From positions 33,988,145 to 34,052,144 of the forward strand of contig CM076266.1 in NCBI GenBank assembly GCA_038380795.1: a DNA stretch of 64,000 nucleotides, in the 5' to 3' direction. Position numbers and translations under genes: made by a program. Under the pieces are notes generated by a model. The model was not told the DNA's origin and ran no database searches. It worked only from the letters and a program-made list of their open reading frames with translations. This DNA comes from Pyrocephalus nanus. Its lineage: Eukaryota; Chordata; Aves; Passeriformes; Tyrannidae. Each line of letters starts with the position of its first letter. Positions within the stretch are counted from its first letter, which is position 1. This document shows, piece by piece, positions 35,413-48,439 of the stretch.

Positions 35413-35797
35413 CTCTCCTATGAGGAAAGACTAGGAGAACTGGAACTGTTCAGCCTGAAGACGAGCAGGTTTAGGGCTATCTTACTAATGTGTAAGCAGA
35501 GTATAAAGAAGGCGAAGCCATGCTCTTTTCAGATGTGCCTAGTGACAGGAAGAGAGACAGTGGGCACGATCTGATACACAGGAGACATCAGACACTTTAT
35601 CACTTCTTCACCATGAGAGTGATGAGCACCAGAACAGGTTGCTCAGGGAGGCTGTGGATTCTCCATCCTTGGAGATACTCAAAAGTCATCTGGACAGAGT
35701 CTTGGGCAACTGGCTGTAGGTGTTCTTGCTTGAGAGGGAATTTTCACTACCTCCAGAGAACCCTTCCAACCTCAGCCGTTCTGAGATTCTGTGAAAT
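35413..35797 (+). mobile_element. CR1 LINE 3' fragment
   Basis: It begins with the last part of the reverse-transcriptase ORF ('CTATGAGGAAAGACTAGGAG', then 'CTGTTCAGCCTGAAGA'), continues through the 3' UTR ('AGTGACAGGAAGAGAGACAG', 'GAACAGGTTGCTCAGGGAGG', 'CCTTGGAGATACTCAAAAG') and ends in 'CCCTTCCAACCTCAGCC' and 'TTCTGAGATTCTGTGAA'. It is 5'-truncated, clearly mutated and non-coding. Its 5' end is near but not inside the SINE. Confidence 0.9.
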
Positions 35798-38700
35798 CCT
35801 TTATTTGGAGTGTTATGGGATTTGATTTTTAGTAATTTTCCATTAGCATGTGACTTTCAGGCAAAAAAGAAGAGTTAAAAAAACCAACATTAAAACAAAT
35901 CTAGCAGTCCTTGTTTAAACAGATGGATTGAGAAAGGAGGAAAACAGTCCTCTGGGTTAGGTGGAGCTGTAGATCTGAGTCCTCTGAGGGTGGTGACAAA
36001 TCTGGGGCTGCCAAATCAGCTCGTGGCCTAGTTTGTTGGATCTTGGCGTACCCAGTGGTCACTTCATGGTACTGGAGAGGCTGCACAGGGATCTTGGATT
36101 GGGAATACACACTGCCTGTTCAAGACTGAGAGCTGCTGAAGCTGCTTCTGTCACCTGCAGTCCTTCCTCAACAAGTAGACTAGCTGCAGTTAAATGGGTG
36201 GACTAATGATGCTTTTTTAGAAAGAAGGAAAGAGAAGGAAAAGAATTTTAAAAAAAGGCTGAGATGGTTCATCAGCCAAGAAAGATGAATGTGGAAATAT
36301 CTGCCCCTCTCTTTCTGATACTTCAGGTTTCAGTGATTATTGGTATTCACAGATGGGGATAGAAGAAGCAGGATGTTACATGCTCAGATGGGTCCTCTCA
36401 GACTAATAGATAGGGGCTCTTATGGGTTTGTGAAGTGCATCTTGACAGAGCTCCTTGGAATCTGGGAGTTTATTATCCACCCCTGCCTAAAGCTGGAGGA
36501 GTTTGTGCCTGAAGCTGCTGCCAGTGATAATTTCTCTCCAAATCAAGTATATTTTATTTAAACCGGAATCAGACTAATAGTGGCTTTTCTGAGATTAATT
36601 AACACAGCCTTCATGGTAGTGTTATGTAGGCTGTGCTGTCTCTAATCAGGGTGTAAGGTCCCACCATCTCCTTCCTCACCTGAAGCATGAGTGTCTGTTG
36701 TGGTTGAGTGATAGCCCTTGAATTTAAAGCAAGGCCTACGCAAATGTTTTGTAGGCTACTTAGTTCTAGTGTAACTGAGCTTTTTTTAAAGAGACCAGTC
36801 TTTGTTCTTGGCTGCCTTAGTATGCAGCTTTGGTTGCTGCATTTTCCATTGGGAGAAGTGATGGCGATGCTTTTATCTTGCTGAGGCATTCTAATATAAA
36901 ACAGATGCGAAAAAAAGGCAGCAATTATAAATGTTTCCTTTGATAAGCATTATTTTTATTGGTGATGCTTAAAATTTACAAGTGGAATAATGTTTCTGAG
37001 GTTTGTGTGTTAAGATGTTTAAAGCTGAGTTTCATTAATAGGAAATTTTATATCTGGGAGAAGAGTTTTTAATGTGCATTTGCTCATTTTTATAAAACTT
37101 AACTGTAGCATTAAAATATTCTGTTTACAGTGACAAGTGAGTGCAAATCAGGTTTTAAAGGTTGCCAAGCTGAAAATTCTGATTTTAAATGTTAACTCGG
37201 AGTGTTTCAATCTGAGGGAAATGTATATGAGAGAGGCATTGGATTTGACCACAATTTGAATCTGGTCCTGAACTGGGATTCACAGTAATTAGATTATTAA
37301 CATTTGCTATTAAAATATGTACAATTGTATTCAGCTGCATTCACTCTTAAGATAGCCCACTAGCAAGCAGGCTGATCTCAGGAAGCTCCTGGGGGTTTCA
37401 GAAAAGAGATGGCCCTTTTATTGTAGCACAGAGGACAGGGGAAGCACAGCGTGGTACTGGTGCCTGTGTCACCATGGCAGTGGAAACTTTCTTTTAATTG
37501 GGTAGCCTGAAATTGAAGTGTTTTTCAAGAAAGTCACATTTGGGTAATAAGGGAGCTAGATCATCCTCAGATTGTGACCCTAACATGGAGTGAACACCCG
37601 GAGCTGTTCTCCACGTCATGGGGACAGGGCAGCCATGTGGAGAAAAGTTGGGAGACGTTTAGTGCTCTCTTGCAGTTGCTTTATCAGTCAGCCACAGTAC
37701 TTGCCAGATGTGGGGCATGGGAATTATTTTTTTTCAACTGAAAAACCTTGACAACTTAATCTTTCTACAGAATAAAGATAAGAAACAATTCACTCTGCTT
37801 TGGTGTTCTGTAGTGAGGCTGCATGTTATTGCAGAATCAAAGTGTGTTCTTGTTGATGGTGTGCAATCATAAGATTGAGATGTTTTGGCCTCTCTTTTAG
37901 CAAAAGCCAGAAAGATCTGAAAATAGTTGTTCTTTATGTTGGCTTAATTATACATTGATAAATATTTGTTGCACAGAATACTCGAAATTTATTGCTTTAG
38001 ATATTTTGCCTTCTTGAGTTGTAACCATTTAACACCTGTGCTTTTTTCTGAGATAGGTTTAAGTTTATAATTCATGGACTAATAAACTTTTTTTTTAATT
38101 GGCATGCTACTAGGTTGCCATCTAAGACATACTTCCTAAGTACATAATTTATGGAGAAGCATGTTGTTTCTAATTGATTACATGCCTTTGTGCATACTAG
38201 TAATGACCTCATAATTAGAGCAAAGTGCATAAGATTTCAAGGTGTAGTGAATAGTGCTATAGCATTAATGTTGACTTACATCAAAGGTGTTAAACCTCTC
38301 TAAGGAGTGGAACAAAGAGATAAATTACTGAGATCTTGAGTGACATGCAGTAACCCGAGAAACTGAAATCTGAAAATAGACCAAAGTGATGAATACAGTC
38401 ATGATTTTTATCCATGATACTCTGCTAAAAGTCAAGGAGCTATCAGAAGAGAAATTAACTTCTTTATGGTGGCCTTCTTTCAAATTTTTCCTTTCAGTTG
38501 CTTTGGTGAGTTCTCTGTGTCTAGGCTGAGGTGGAGACTCGCTGTATGGAAGCACTCAGTGGCCAACACCTGCCTCTGAAGGTACAGAAAGATGGCATCA
38601 TTTATCACAGTCTGTACCATAGGTTATAGTTATGCTGTATGAAGTGGTGACCAATTTCCTCCTCTAGCTGAAGAGTATAATCTCTTAAATGTCTCTGTAC

Positions 38701-40130
38701 CACACAGGACAAGGATCACCAAACTATATGAGGTTCGATTGATTATTCAGTTCATTGGCTATTAGGAAAAAAAATGAAGCAGTGGAATTGAGTTAAATAG
38801 CAAAAAGGAGATGTTATTACAAATATTACAAAGAACCTTGCTTGTTTTATAGATGTCAATAGAATCATGTGGAAATAGAAATGTGAGTGTTAATGGCTCT
38901 TCTGTGCTTCTGCTATTCAGCACTTCTGTGCTGTTGTCATTTGAAGGCTGGTGCTAAAAGATGGGGGAAAGAAAAATATTTCTTGGGCTCATTTTCTACT
39001 GCCTGCTAAATCTACCCAGAATTTTAGCTGTTGGTGTTTTAGGATAGTGCAACTGGAATCAGATTCTTGAACATTAAGCATTTTTAAAGTGTATGACAAA
39101 TCTCTCAACCTACCAAAACAAGAGGAATTCTTCAAACTTCCAGTTTCAGAGCTTGGTTTCAGGAGATGTCGGAGTTTTTAGAGATACCTCCATGAATTTG
39201 TATCACTGATAAATTCAGCAGATATATTTACAACATATTTCCAAGTAACTGCATTGGAAAATTCTGTCACTTCCAGATATTTGTCTGCCCTCTTTTCTTG
39301 CCTGAGCCTGTGGGAAAATACAATCATGGTTACATGGTAGTTTTACTGTTGTTTATTTAGTTCTAACTGGAAAAAAAAGAAAAGCGTAGGCCTGCTGCAG
39401 GTCTTTCTCCCTGTACAATGGTGGTTTCTGGCCCTGCAGCTTGATCATGCAAGGGATTCCGGTGTCCAGGGTAGCCCATAAGATGGTTTGCCAGTGCAGC
39501 ATAACTCCTATTTTACTTGAGCTTTCTTGGCCTGTTTCACGCTGAGTGGTTCCTTTTTCCAATTGAGAAAAGAGCTTGGAAATACAGCAATAGGCCTGTC
39601 AAGTTATGTTCATATAACTGAATGTCTCTTCTCTCTTGATGGGCAATGCAGTGTCCCCTCTGGAAGCCCATGCCTACCTGTGTAGAGGCTGATGAAAACT
39701 GGAGGCTGAAGATGAAAAGCAACAGATGATGTCTTCCAGAGCACCCTTTCCAGTTGCTGTTCATTGGGAATGGGAGAGTGTTGCTCAAATAATGTGTTAC
39801 CTCTTTTCTGTTCAAGGGCCCCCCAAGAGGGCTGTGTGTGTTCTTGAACTATGGTTTGAAGCAGGGCTATTGTGTTAAAGATTTACTCTCTTTCAATATT
39901 TTATCTGTTTCATGCTCCAACACCATCTCTGGGCAGCTGAGATTTCAGCCATTTTTAAATACATTTCATCAAGATGCCTTTGGGATGCTTTCAGAGACTC
40001 CCTGGTAATTTCATTAAATAACTCTGCTGTTAGTTATCCCCAAATTTCATTTGGATTGACTTTAAGAAATAGGCTTTGACTTTCTTGATATTTGAGTAAA
40101 AAAGCTTTGCCTGGCCTTTGTAAATGTTCA
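35798..40130. other. AT-rich unique non-coding sequence
   Basis: No gene or transposon is recognised. Purine-rich (36220-36260) and A-rich sections occur. A block at about 39380-39840 is mildly GC-richer, with minus-strand open frames of unknown nature. Confidence 0.5.
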
Positions 40131-40168
40131 GGGTTTTTTTGTTTGTTTGGTTGGTTGGTTTTTTTTTC
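40131..40168 (+). repeat. T/G-rich tract (TTTG and TTGG units)
   Basis: A T run followed by GTTTGTTTGG, TTGGTTGG and another T run. Confidence 0.85.
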
Positions 40169-42885
40169 CTCTTTTCTATAATTAAATTTTATGACAACAC
40201 TTGGAATTGTTTCTCTATTTGAGTATGTGCGCTTAGACCTCCTTCCACTGTTTGCCTTTTTATCTCCATTGTGTTCTTTTCTGTGCTTAAAATTCTCTGA
40301 AAGTTTTCTCTGACATCCTGAATACAGCTGTTTTAAGAGACTTTGGTAAAACTGAATTATTTTAAAATGGCGTTTATGGATTTGCATGATCAGATCTCTG
40401 CATCACGTTTAACCTTTCATCTTATTTGTGACCAGCACCTCATTCAATTTCGCCTTCTATTCTGACTTGGAAGTTTTAGACACGTAATTTAAATGTCAGA
40501 CTTGCAATTATTAATTGTAAAAATAAATAAAAAAGTAAACTTTATGTGCCTAATGATAAACCTGACAGTTTTGAACTTCGTGTTCTCGGCAAATCCCAAA
40601 TTTAGTGAGAGGCCATGGTGAAAGGGACAAGCCATTGCTAATAAAATTAAGGAAAAGTTAGCATGCTTCAGGCAAGCTGATTATGTGGGCTATTTCAATG
40701 GTTATTTTACGGTAGGTATGCATTTCATTTTCCTGGCAAAATGTTGTAGGTAGTAACAAAGCCTGAAGTTCCTTGATTTTTGGCCTGAAAAATTAACTTA
40801 TGTAGAAGGAAATTAAATGAAGGTAGGTAAATATAAATAAATAAATCTGTACAGAAAAAAAGATTATGTAATGATTAAAGTGTTCTTAATAGTGGCAGAC
40901 TGTTATAGAAGGAAACTGGAGAACAGTAGATATGACTGGTAGCAAAAACCAGTGACTTCTTTTTCCCCTCAGTGCTAGATGGAATAACCTTATGCATCAC
41001 AGCAGGATGGGAAATGCATATAGGGGAAAAGAAGCATCTGACTACAATTAGAGTTGAATCTGGGAAAACAAAGAGAAACTAAGGACTATGTCATAGTTGC
41101 AGTTAGTGTCAACTGTAGATAAGAATTGTAGGCTTTTATTAAAATAAGGCAAACTGAATACCTTCCTGCGTTTTGTAAATCCAGTCTTGCAAATGTCTAT
41201 ACAGGACTTTTGAGGTTTCCCAGGTTTTCAGAAGGAAAATAGATTTTATTTAGTCTTGGCTTTACTTTTTTTTTTCTCAGCTGTTCTGGTCTTATTCCTG
41301 TAGAATGGCAGTTCCCAGAGACAGACCCTTGGTTGGACTTATGTGTACATATTTGTACCTTTTAAGAGCAATTCCGTAATTTTCTTATCTTTCTCTCCAT
41401 ATATATCTTGCATCTAAAATATCTTCTAAAAGTTACATATATGATAAATAAGTAAGAAGTCTATACCTAAAATTCAAGGTAGACTTTTAATTACTTTTAA
41501 CATTCTATCAAAAACCATAGAAATGTTTTTGAAATTAATGAGATGGTTTACTATTCAGGCATTTTCATCTTGAGACATGCATTTTGTTTGGACAGCAAGC
41601 AGAATGATATATCTATTTTTTTCCCCTTTTCTCTTAGTTATGAAAATATAACCTGCATTCCCTAGGACTGCCCCCATTCAATATATTTTTTGTTATCTTT
41701 TTCAGTGCTACATTCAGGAAAATTCTTAGATTTTAAATGAGATGAAAAGTGAGACAGTATTTTTCTTTTTGTGTTTATTTATTAAATATAAATATTTTAA
41801 TTCCATTAATAAAGGCTAGAATTAAAAAGGATGCTGGAGATTTGGAGAATGGTAGCAATGATAAGAACAGCACTCTAGTAATAAAATTTATTTTAAGAAG
41901 TAAGTTTGACTGTCTATAACATGGAACTGAGTGTATACTGATTATAGGTACTTGGTACTTTTGGATTCCTATGTGGCATGGTACCATCTTGGAGTCCCTT
42001 GGTTGCCCATCCATTGTTTTGAAGTGCCTTTTTTCTATTAAAACCTTGCTCTACTGTCATCTGCCATTTTTCTGTTGTTCACACCTCTGCTGAAAACATC
42101 TCACTGTGTAGTACTAATTCAACTGTTGAGAATGCACAGATACAGTAAGCTGCAGTGCAATATTTTAGTATTTCAGTAATATATTATTTATGTATCACTG
42201 ACAAAAATAGTGCATGGAATTTCCTTACTGGCAGCTATGCAGCAACACCCTTTCAGTCTTTTTACATTCATGCTGCTGGGTTACTGCATATTTAGGTAGT
42301 GTCACTGGGATGTGAGTCAGAGATACTTTATGTTGCAATGTATTGTCCCTGTATAATTAAACTGCATGTATTTTTTGAGTCTCTGTCTGCATATGTCCAC
42401 CATTTCCCTCTAATTTTTGCAGAAAAATTTCTTCTCATAGAATCATTAACCATTACCTTTTTCAAGAAAGCATCTTAGGGAATTCTTGTATTATCTTTTT
42501 ACAAATCATCTCTTCCAACTTTTTAATTACTGGTATTTATTACATTATTCCATGAAACTCTGCCAATAAAAAGAAATGATGCATGTCTTGATAACCAATA
42601 TTATAATGAATTAAATCGAGATTTTTCACATAAATGAGAAGAGGCAATATTTGGCCTGTGTTACTCCATAAGAAAATGATGAACAATCAGCTGTCAAATT
42701 TTCCTCCAAAAACATTCTTGGGGTATTCTCTAGGACTTAGCAAGTATCCGTTATGTCATCCTTTTGCAGCTGAATGCCCAGTATTGGTTTTTTTTTAAAT
42801 CCAATGCAATGTTAAGTATTTTTAGGAAGAAGTAGAAAATAGAGCATCATCATGGCACTGAACGATTCTATGGTGTGTCTGTGTG
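40169..42885. other. AT-rich unique non-coding sequence
   Basis: It contains a palindromic homeodomain-type site CAATTATTAATTG at 40505-40517 (two 6-base arms around one T) in an AT-rich, repeat-free block (40480-40730). Otherwise nothing is identifiable. Confidence 0.5.
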
Positions 42886-43235
42886 TTCAGAATTTGGGGC
42901 AATTCTGGTCTCCATCTTTCAAAAAACATGAAGTAAAAATGGAGTAGATTCTATAAAGGGCAGGAAGTATGATCAAGGGTATGCAATGACTTCTGTGCAA
43001 GGAAAGACTGAATTGGCTAGCACTCTTTATCCTGAAAAAAGCGGAGCTTATTTTAGAAAGCTATAAAATCATAAGTGGCATGGAGAAAATTAATAGGGAA
43101 GAAATGTTCACTGTCTCATCTGAGGAAAGAACAAGAGTTCAGTGCATAAACTGAACTGCTGCAGGAAGCTGCAGATAATAAAAGTTGACATGGGCTTAAG
43201 GTATGTTTGGAGAATTTCAAAAAGAAATCTGTGAA
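42886..43235 (+). mobile_element. Old CR1 LINE internal fragment
   Basis: The stretch keeps the order of the C-terminal CR1 coding region and following UTR: 'GGGGCAATTCTGGTCTCCAT', 'TATAAAGGGCAGGAAG', 'ATGATCAAGGGTATGCAATG', 'CAAGGAAAGACTGAATTGGC', 'CTATAAAATCATAAGTGGCA', 'GGAGAAAATTAATAGGGAAG'. It lacks the CR1 3' terminus, so it is an internal remnant. The wording differs from the younger CR1s in this window and resembles an older CR1 subfamily. Boundaries are approximate. Confidence 0.8.
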
Positions 43236-43249
43236 GAACTATTTTAAAA

Positions 43250-43372
43250 CAAAAATAAAACCCACCAAAAAACCCAAACCAAACCCCTACCCCTCCAACC
43301 CCCCCAAAAGAACCCCCACAAAACAAACAAACCCCACAAAAACAGACAAACAAATAAAATGAAGCAAACTGA
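43250..43372 (+). repeat. A/C-rich low-complexity tract
   Basis: AAACC, CCACC and AAACAAAC words make an A/C-only stretch of about 120 bases directly after the old CR1 fragment. Old CR1 copies carry an AAAACAAACAAAA-like section at this relative position, so the tract may have grown from it (inference). The complement gives a spurious poly-Gly/Phe/Trp reading frame. Confidence 0.85.
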
Positions 43373-46300
43373 AAACTGATCTCCAAAGAAAACCTCAGGG
43401 CTCTGGTCTTGGAAATCCATAAAATACTGGAGACAGGGGATATTATAGGCATTCATATTATATACTTGATCCATTTTGAAATCCTTCTACACCTCCAAAT
43501 GACTGTTGTTGTAGACATCCTAAGTGGACTTGTGTTATCTCCTGTATGTTTGTGATCTAACAGCAGATTAGCAGGTAGAAAAAAGTTATTTTAAAATATG
43601 TTTTATTTTATAAAAATACTTTGTGAAGTGTTTTTGTGTGTACCTATCTAAAGATACCTAAGATATGTTCATCACAACCAAATTTTCCTCACTGTAGTTC
43701 AGTTTAAAGTAGTATGCTGCGATAGGGAGCTGGTCTCCCCAATTCTGCACTTGTAGCAGTGATGAAATTCTTGCTACTCATATGAAAATATCTAGAAATC
43801 TGTTTGGGGCTTTATGGCATTTGTTTAAGGCTTTATGGTTTTATTTCCCATATATATATATTTGGGAGTAAAAACTATGAATTTAGTGGTGCAAAGCAAG
43901 TATATTACAAAGAGTACAGGCTTTTTTGAGAACACAAGTGTTCTATATACTGCATTTGTATAACTCTTGCTTTTAAATAACACTCGATGGAGGAGTTTAA
44001 TAGTGCCATTTTTCTTCCCCTTTTTGTAGCATGCTCTGTCACCATATACTGTAGTAATCTCTTTAGTAGCACTTGCATTGTTACTGGGAAAAAGAAAGCC
44101 TTGTCTTTCAGTTTCCCCCTTCCCAGCAAAGTCATACAGGCATGTAGTAAGCAAGGCCTAAAGACATCAAGGCCGTTTTGTTAAGGGAGATGCTTAGAAA
44201 ATAATTTTGACACTGTTGCAAATATCCAGGTGTGAGCAACACAATTCATGGTGTTGTTGCAACTGGCCTCTTGGCAAAGCTCTGGTGCAAGGACTATTTG
44301 TCAGGTGGGCAGCCCAGCAGATTGTGCTAAAGACACAATCTCACGGTCACCTTCTAGTGATAATAGAAGGACATAAAGGTATTCTGTACTTTGCCCATGA
44401 AAAGCGTTAGGACCCTGCAAGATTTATTGAAACAGTTTATCTAGATCGGCATTGCAAGTTTTTAAAAAACAACAGTATTTAGTTATATTTTAAGATAAAA
44501 ATTTGACAGTGAGTCCTGTTTTGTGTTTTAGTTATTTATAGTTTCCTACTGAGTGCCTTGAGCTATGCATATAGAAATCGTCTTTGCTATAAAAAGGACC
44601 AACTGGTTCCTTCCCAAGAGGCTTTTGCACATTACAAAGCAAAATAAAAAATTGCTTATAGAGCACATCTGTGATATTGTGTAACTTAAATTTTTCCTAC
44701 TGCTTGACATTTACTTACCCAGAGTGTAACTCAGAGAAGGGTTTGTCATTGTGGTGACTTTTTTTTCTTTAATAAACATGAGTGTGTTAAATTCAAATAA
44801 CTACATTAATGTGACATTATTGCTAAAATTTACACACGTAAAGTGAATAAATTCAGAATAATTATTCCCACAGCTCTCATATCTTGTCCCCTTTCTCATG
44901 TGAGGTGTACTGTAATCTGTTACTCTCAGTAAGCTCTTGTGTCTTGTTAAAGACACAATGTTGCTTCTCTGGTTGAGTCACTGCCTTTCTCACATAAAAC
45001 TTTGGAGTTTATTAAGTTTGTAATGGTGTTATAATTTCCTCAGCAGTTGTTTAATGTCAGTGAAATAAATATGGTGAGAAACCAATACCCTTCAGCCTGA
45101 AATCTCTCTCTTTCCTCAAAGATTATTTTAATTCGAATGAGGACAGTGGCAGGGACTGAATTGTACAAAAGATCTGGCCAAGGGAAGGTCAGTCATCAGA
45201 CCTTCATGCAAGCCAAGCAGAATGAAACAATTTTGTTTTTTTACCTCCAGGGCATGTTTTGACTTGATATAGTACACCTTAATATAACTATAAAAAAGCC
45301 CTGCTATAGGTATTTTGCAGCTCCACAGTGTTAGGCTGTTGCAACATCTTCCAGTAATGGTTTGTAGCTGGCACAGTGCCACTGTTTTCTTAGGTGAGAT
45401 TAATTACTGCAATATGCAAATTCTCTGGATTTAATTTAGTTGAGTCTAAATGAACAGTTATGCCAGATTATCTGTGTTGGCAGGAGGGTATGAATCTTTT
45501 CTTGAGAAAAGCTGTATCAAAAATCTTTTAATCCAGAGTTAACTACAAAATTTTGGAAATAACAGTTTAGTGCGTACTTAGCTTGCTTGAGAGAGAACTG
45601 CAGGTTTGGGAAGACAGGTATTTTCATATCCAAAACTTATTCTCTGAACAATATGAGCTCTTTGGAAATAGAATTTTGTCAGCACAAAGTGAGTGACTGA
45701 AGGAACAGCAGCTTCTTTTATTTATGTGTGTGATGTGTGTTTTTACTTACTTGGATAAAATAAAGCAAAAAATGCATTAAATGCAAAAAACATGGTCTGT
45801 TTTCACTGTTGGAAGCTTTGCTTGCTCTGTTTCATAAATAAACATCCTTGTAAATGACAAAGGACACAGTAGGGCTCTGTAGTAAGAATGTAATTTTAAG
45901 GGCAGGTCCTACAAGACAAAAAATCCTTTAGTTCTATTATTAGCAAGTCTTTTAGCCAGTAGCAAAGGGCAGGACTGTCAGGCAGTCAGCAGGTGTCCAC
46001 AGGTGAATCGTTACAGTTGCATACCCACAAACCTGGCATCAACTGTGTAGTTTAGCCCTACCCCCTGCAGCATTTAGGCTGGCCTTCCCCTTTAAGGTGG
46101 CATCTCCACAGGTTTCTTTGCAGATCAGCAAGCAAAGAAATGTTTTGTTTTCGTGCTTGAAACAAGGCATTTTTTCATTGTTCCATTTATTTTCTGTTTT
46201 CTTTTTGATATTTATAGATACTGTACGTTTAAGTTTATGCCCTTGAAGTCAAAGTTTGCTCAATTAATCAAATTTTTTGTTAATTGGCTGGTATTCAGCT

Positions 46301-47336
46301 CAGCTGAGATCTGGCAAAAACCACTATAATGCTTCTGGTTTCACAGGGTGTATTTGGAGCTATCTGTGTACATAGATTCGTGAAAAATAATCCAGTGCAT
46401 GGTGAATAATGCTCTGTAATGTATTTCACATATTTGCCAAAAACAAACAGAAGGATCCTTTATCAAGCATCCTCCAAGTAAATTAATTCTTGAGGTAAGA
46501 ATTCTTTATCCTAAGAGTAATTTTCTTTTAATAATTTACAGAAGAGACTCATTTGAAAGTTCTTTCACCTTAATGACTTCTGTTGGTAGCACAAAGCTCC
46601 AGTGTCATCAGCATTCTGCACCTAAACCTGATATCTACTGAGGAGCTGCCAGGTACATTAACTCTTATCAACTTGACAGAGATTTGTTTTAAGAGAAGCT
46701 GCCTTCTTCATAAGAAGTTCAGATTGAGCCTTGGCACTTAATCTAAATACTGCAGCTACAAGGATTTTCCTGGAGGTAATTTTGAGTGATTATTAGTTGA
46801 TTAAAGTAGTTCTCTGTGTCAGTTTCAATCATAAATTGGTTTTATGTGTGTCAGAATCAGGAGTTTGTCATACTGATGGATATTGGTGTGCAACTGAGAG
46901 TTTTTCACATAAATTGGAAAGAACAAACACTTTGGTAATCCCCTTTTGCAAGCTGTAACAAATCCCTCAGAGCAGCTCTGCAAACATGTCCATCTAATTC
47001 AGTAGCACAAAAGCAGCTAAAAGTTAAATACCCTTTAACCTCCTGTTTTTGTAAGGTAGACTGTTATGTGTGTCAAAGCTGTTGTGTGTGGCACCAGCCT
47101 ATTTAAAAATAAGTAGGCATTCGCAGATGATGTAATTTTAAATATGCTAAAAATGTAATATGACTGAATTGGATATTCAACTTATTGACTATAAACAAAA
47201 GAACTGATTGGCACAAATACTAAGATATTTTGAAATTTTTTGTACCGAAGTGAGAAATATATTTCATTTTTAAGTCTACAATTATAGCAATGAGTTCCGA
47301 TGCCATGCTTCAAGTACACTTTACTTGTTCTTGTAG
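43373..47336. other. AT-rich unique non-coding sequence
   Basis: No gene or repeat family is recognised. A perfect POU octamer ATGCAAAT (45414-45421) lies close to TTAATTAC. Open frames reach 109 codons (43825-44154, minus) without recognisable content. Confidence 0.5.
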
Positions 47337-47398
47337 CAAAAGACAGGTCTGACTACGGCTTTCTGCCAGCTTTGCAAGAAGGTGCGTGCAGTTCAGAG
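47337..47398 (+). other. Possible short internal exon (unproven)
   Basis: A pyrimidine-rich acceptor-like sequence ending TTCTTGTAG precedes 62 bases that stay open in two of three frames, followed by a donor-like GAG|GTAAAT. One frame reads a Cys-x-x-Cys pair within QLCKK-type sequence. Neither translation is recognised. Isolated acceptor/donor pairs at this spacing are common by chance, so this is a weak candidate for a coding or lncRNA exon. Confidence 0.12.
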
Positions 47399-48439
47399 GT
47401 AAATAAAACTTTTTTTTCCCCTCACTGTACTTTTTTAAAAGTAGTAACATTATGATGAAATAACTAATTTAAATAAAGGAAGAATCTCATTTGCAAATCA
47501 TGTATGAAAATTGTTTTTAAATTTCAGGTTTAGCATGAATTAGGAAGTCTAATTTCCAGCAGTTTCTATACAGGTTTCTTTTATGAGCAGTTGCCATTAA
47601 TTTATAACCTGGAAAAGTGACCATGTAGTTATCACGCTTCCATCTGCATTAATTTCATCAACACACTGACAGTTCTTTTTTAGTTAGTTTTATTGAGGTT
47701 TGCATATTGTTTGCTATGGCTAATTTGGATAATTCATGAGTTTGCCTCCTTTTAATTTGGAAGGGCATGTCAGAAAAGAATTCTTCAGTATATATCTGCA
47801 TGGATCTACAGCTTGCAAAAACAGTAAGTGAGGAGGCTGCTGGGGTTGTCACATCATTATGAGGAGATCTGGCATAGGAAGGAGTCTTGTTTGTGATCCC
47901 TGCATGAGGGAGTAGAGCCAGCAGGCCTTCCTGAGGCCAGCCATCTGGCACATTGACTTGGACTTGAGTGCATAGCCTGTCCCATGGTATAAAGAGGGAA
48001 GTTTCTGGAAAACCACTACTGGCTACTGCCTCCCTCTGGAATTTCCCATTTTCTGGCTCACCTGGGGCTTCAGTGTATGTTTTGTGTTTTCACAGTTGTG
48101 TGCAAGTTCTGATGTGCAGTTATAGGATCAGGAAAGGCGGCTATCCATAATGAAGGCGGCATGCAGGTCTTCTTCAGGGAAGCCTGGAATTTATATTTTT
48201 TTAAATAGGTGAACATTAATGCAGCATTTCTATGCCCCTATTTTTCCCAATTTCTTGGTTTTAACTTACTCCAAATTTCTCTCTGGCATTGTTTCTCCAG
48301 GGTTCTGTGAATTCCAGATAACTTTATTGATAACTTCAGAGGTACGTGATAAAGATTCTGCTTATCATATAAGGATGGAAAAGAAAACAATTTAGTTCTT
48401 TCACTGTTCTTGTTGAGTAATGTAGATTTCATTCTTTTT
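47399..48439. other. AT-rich unique non-coding sequence
   Basis: Nothing identifiable is seen. The section 47820-48170 is slightly GC-richer and has open frames on both strands with no known similarity. Confidence 0.5.

Noticed and set aside
42437..42530. Minus-strand CR1 terminus (CATAGAATCATTAACC)
   Set aside because: Only the first dozen bases resemble CR1 and the following sequence does not align.
43108..43474. Minus-strand frames rich in Phe, Gly and Trp
   Set aside because: They are translations of the A/C-rich low-complexity tract and the CR1 fragment, not genes.
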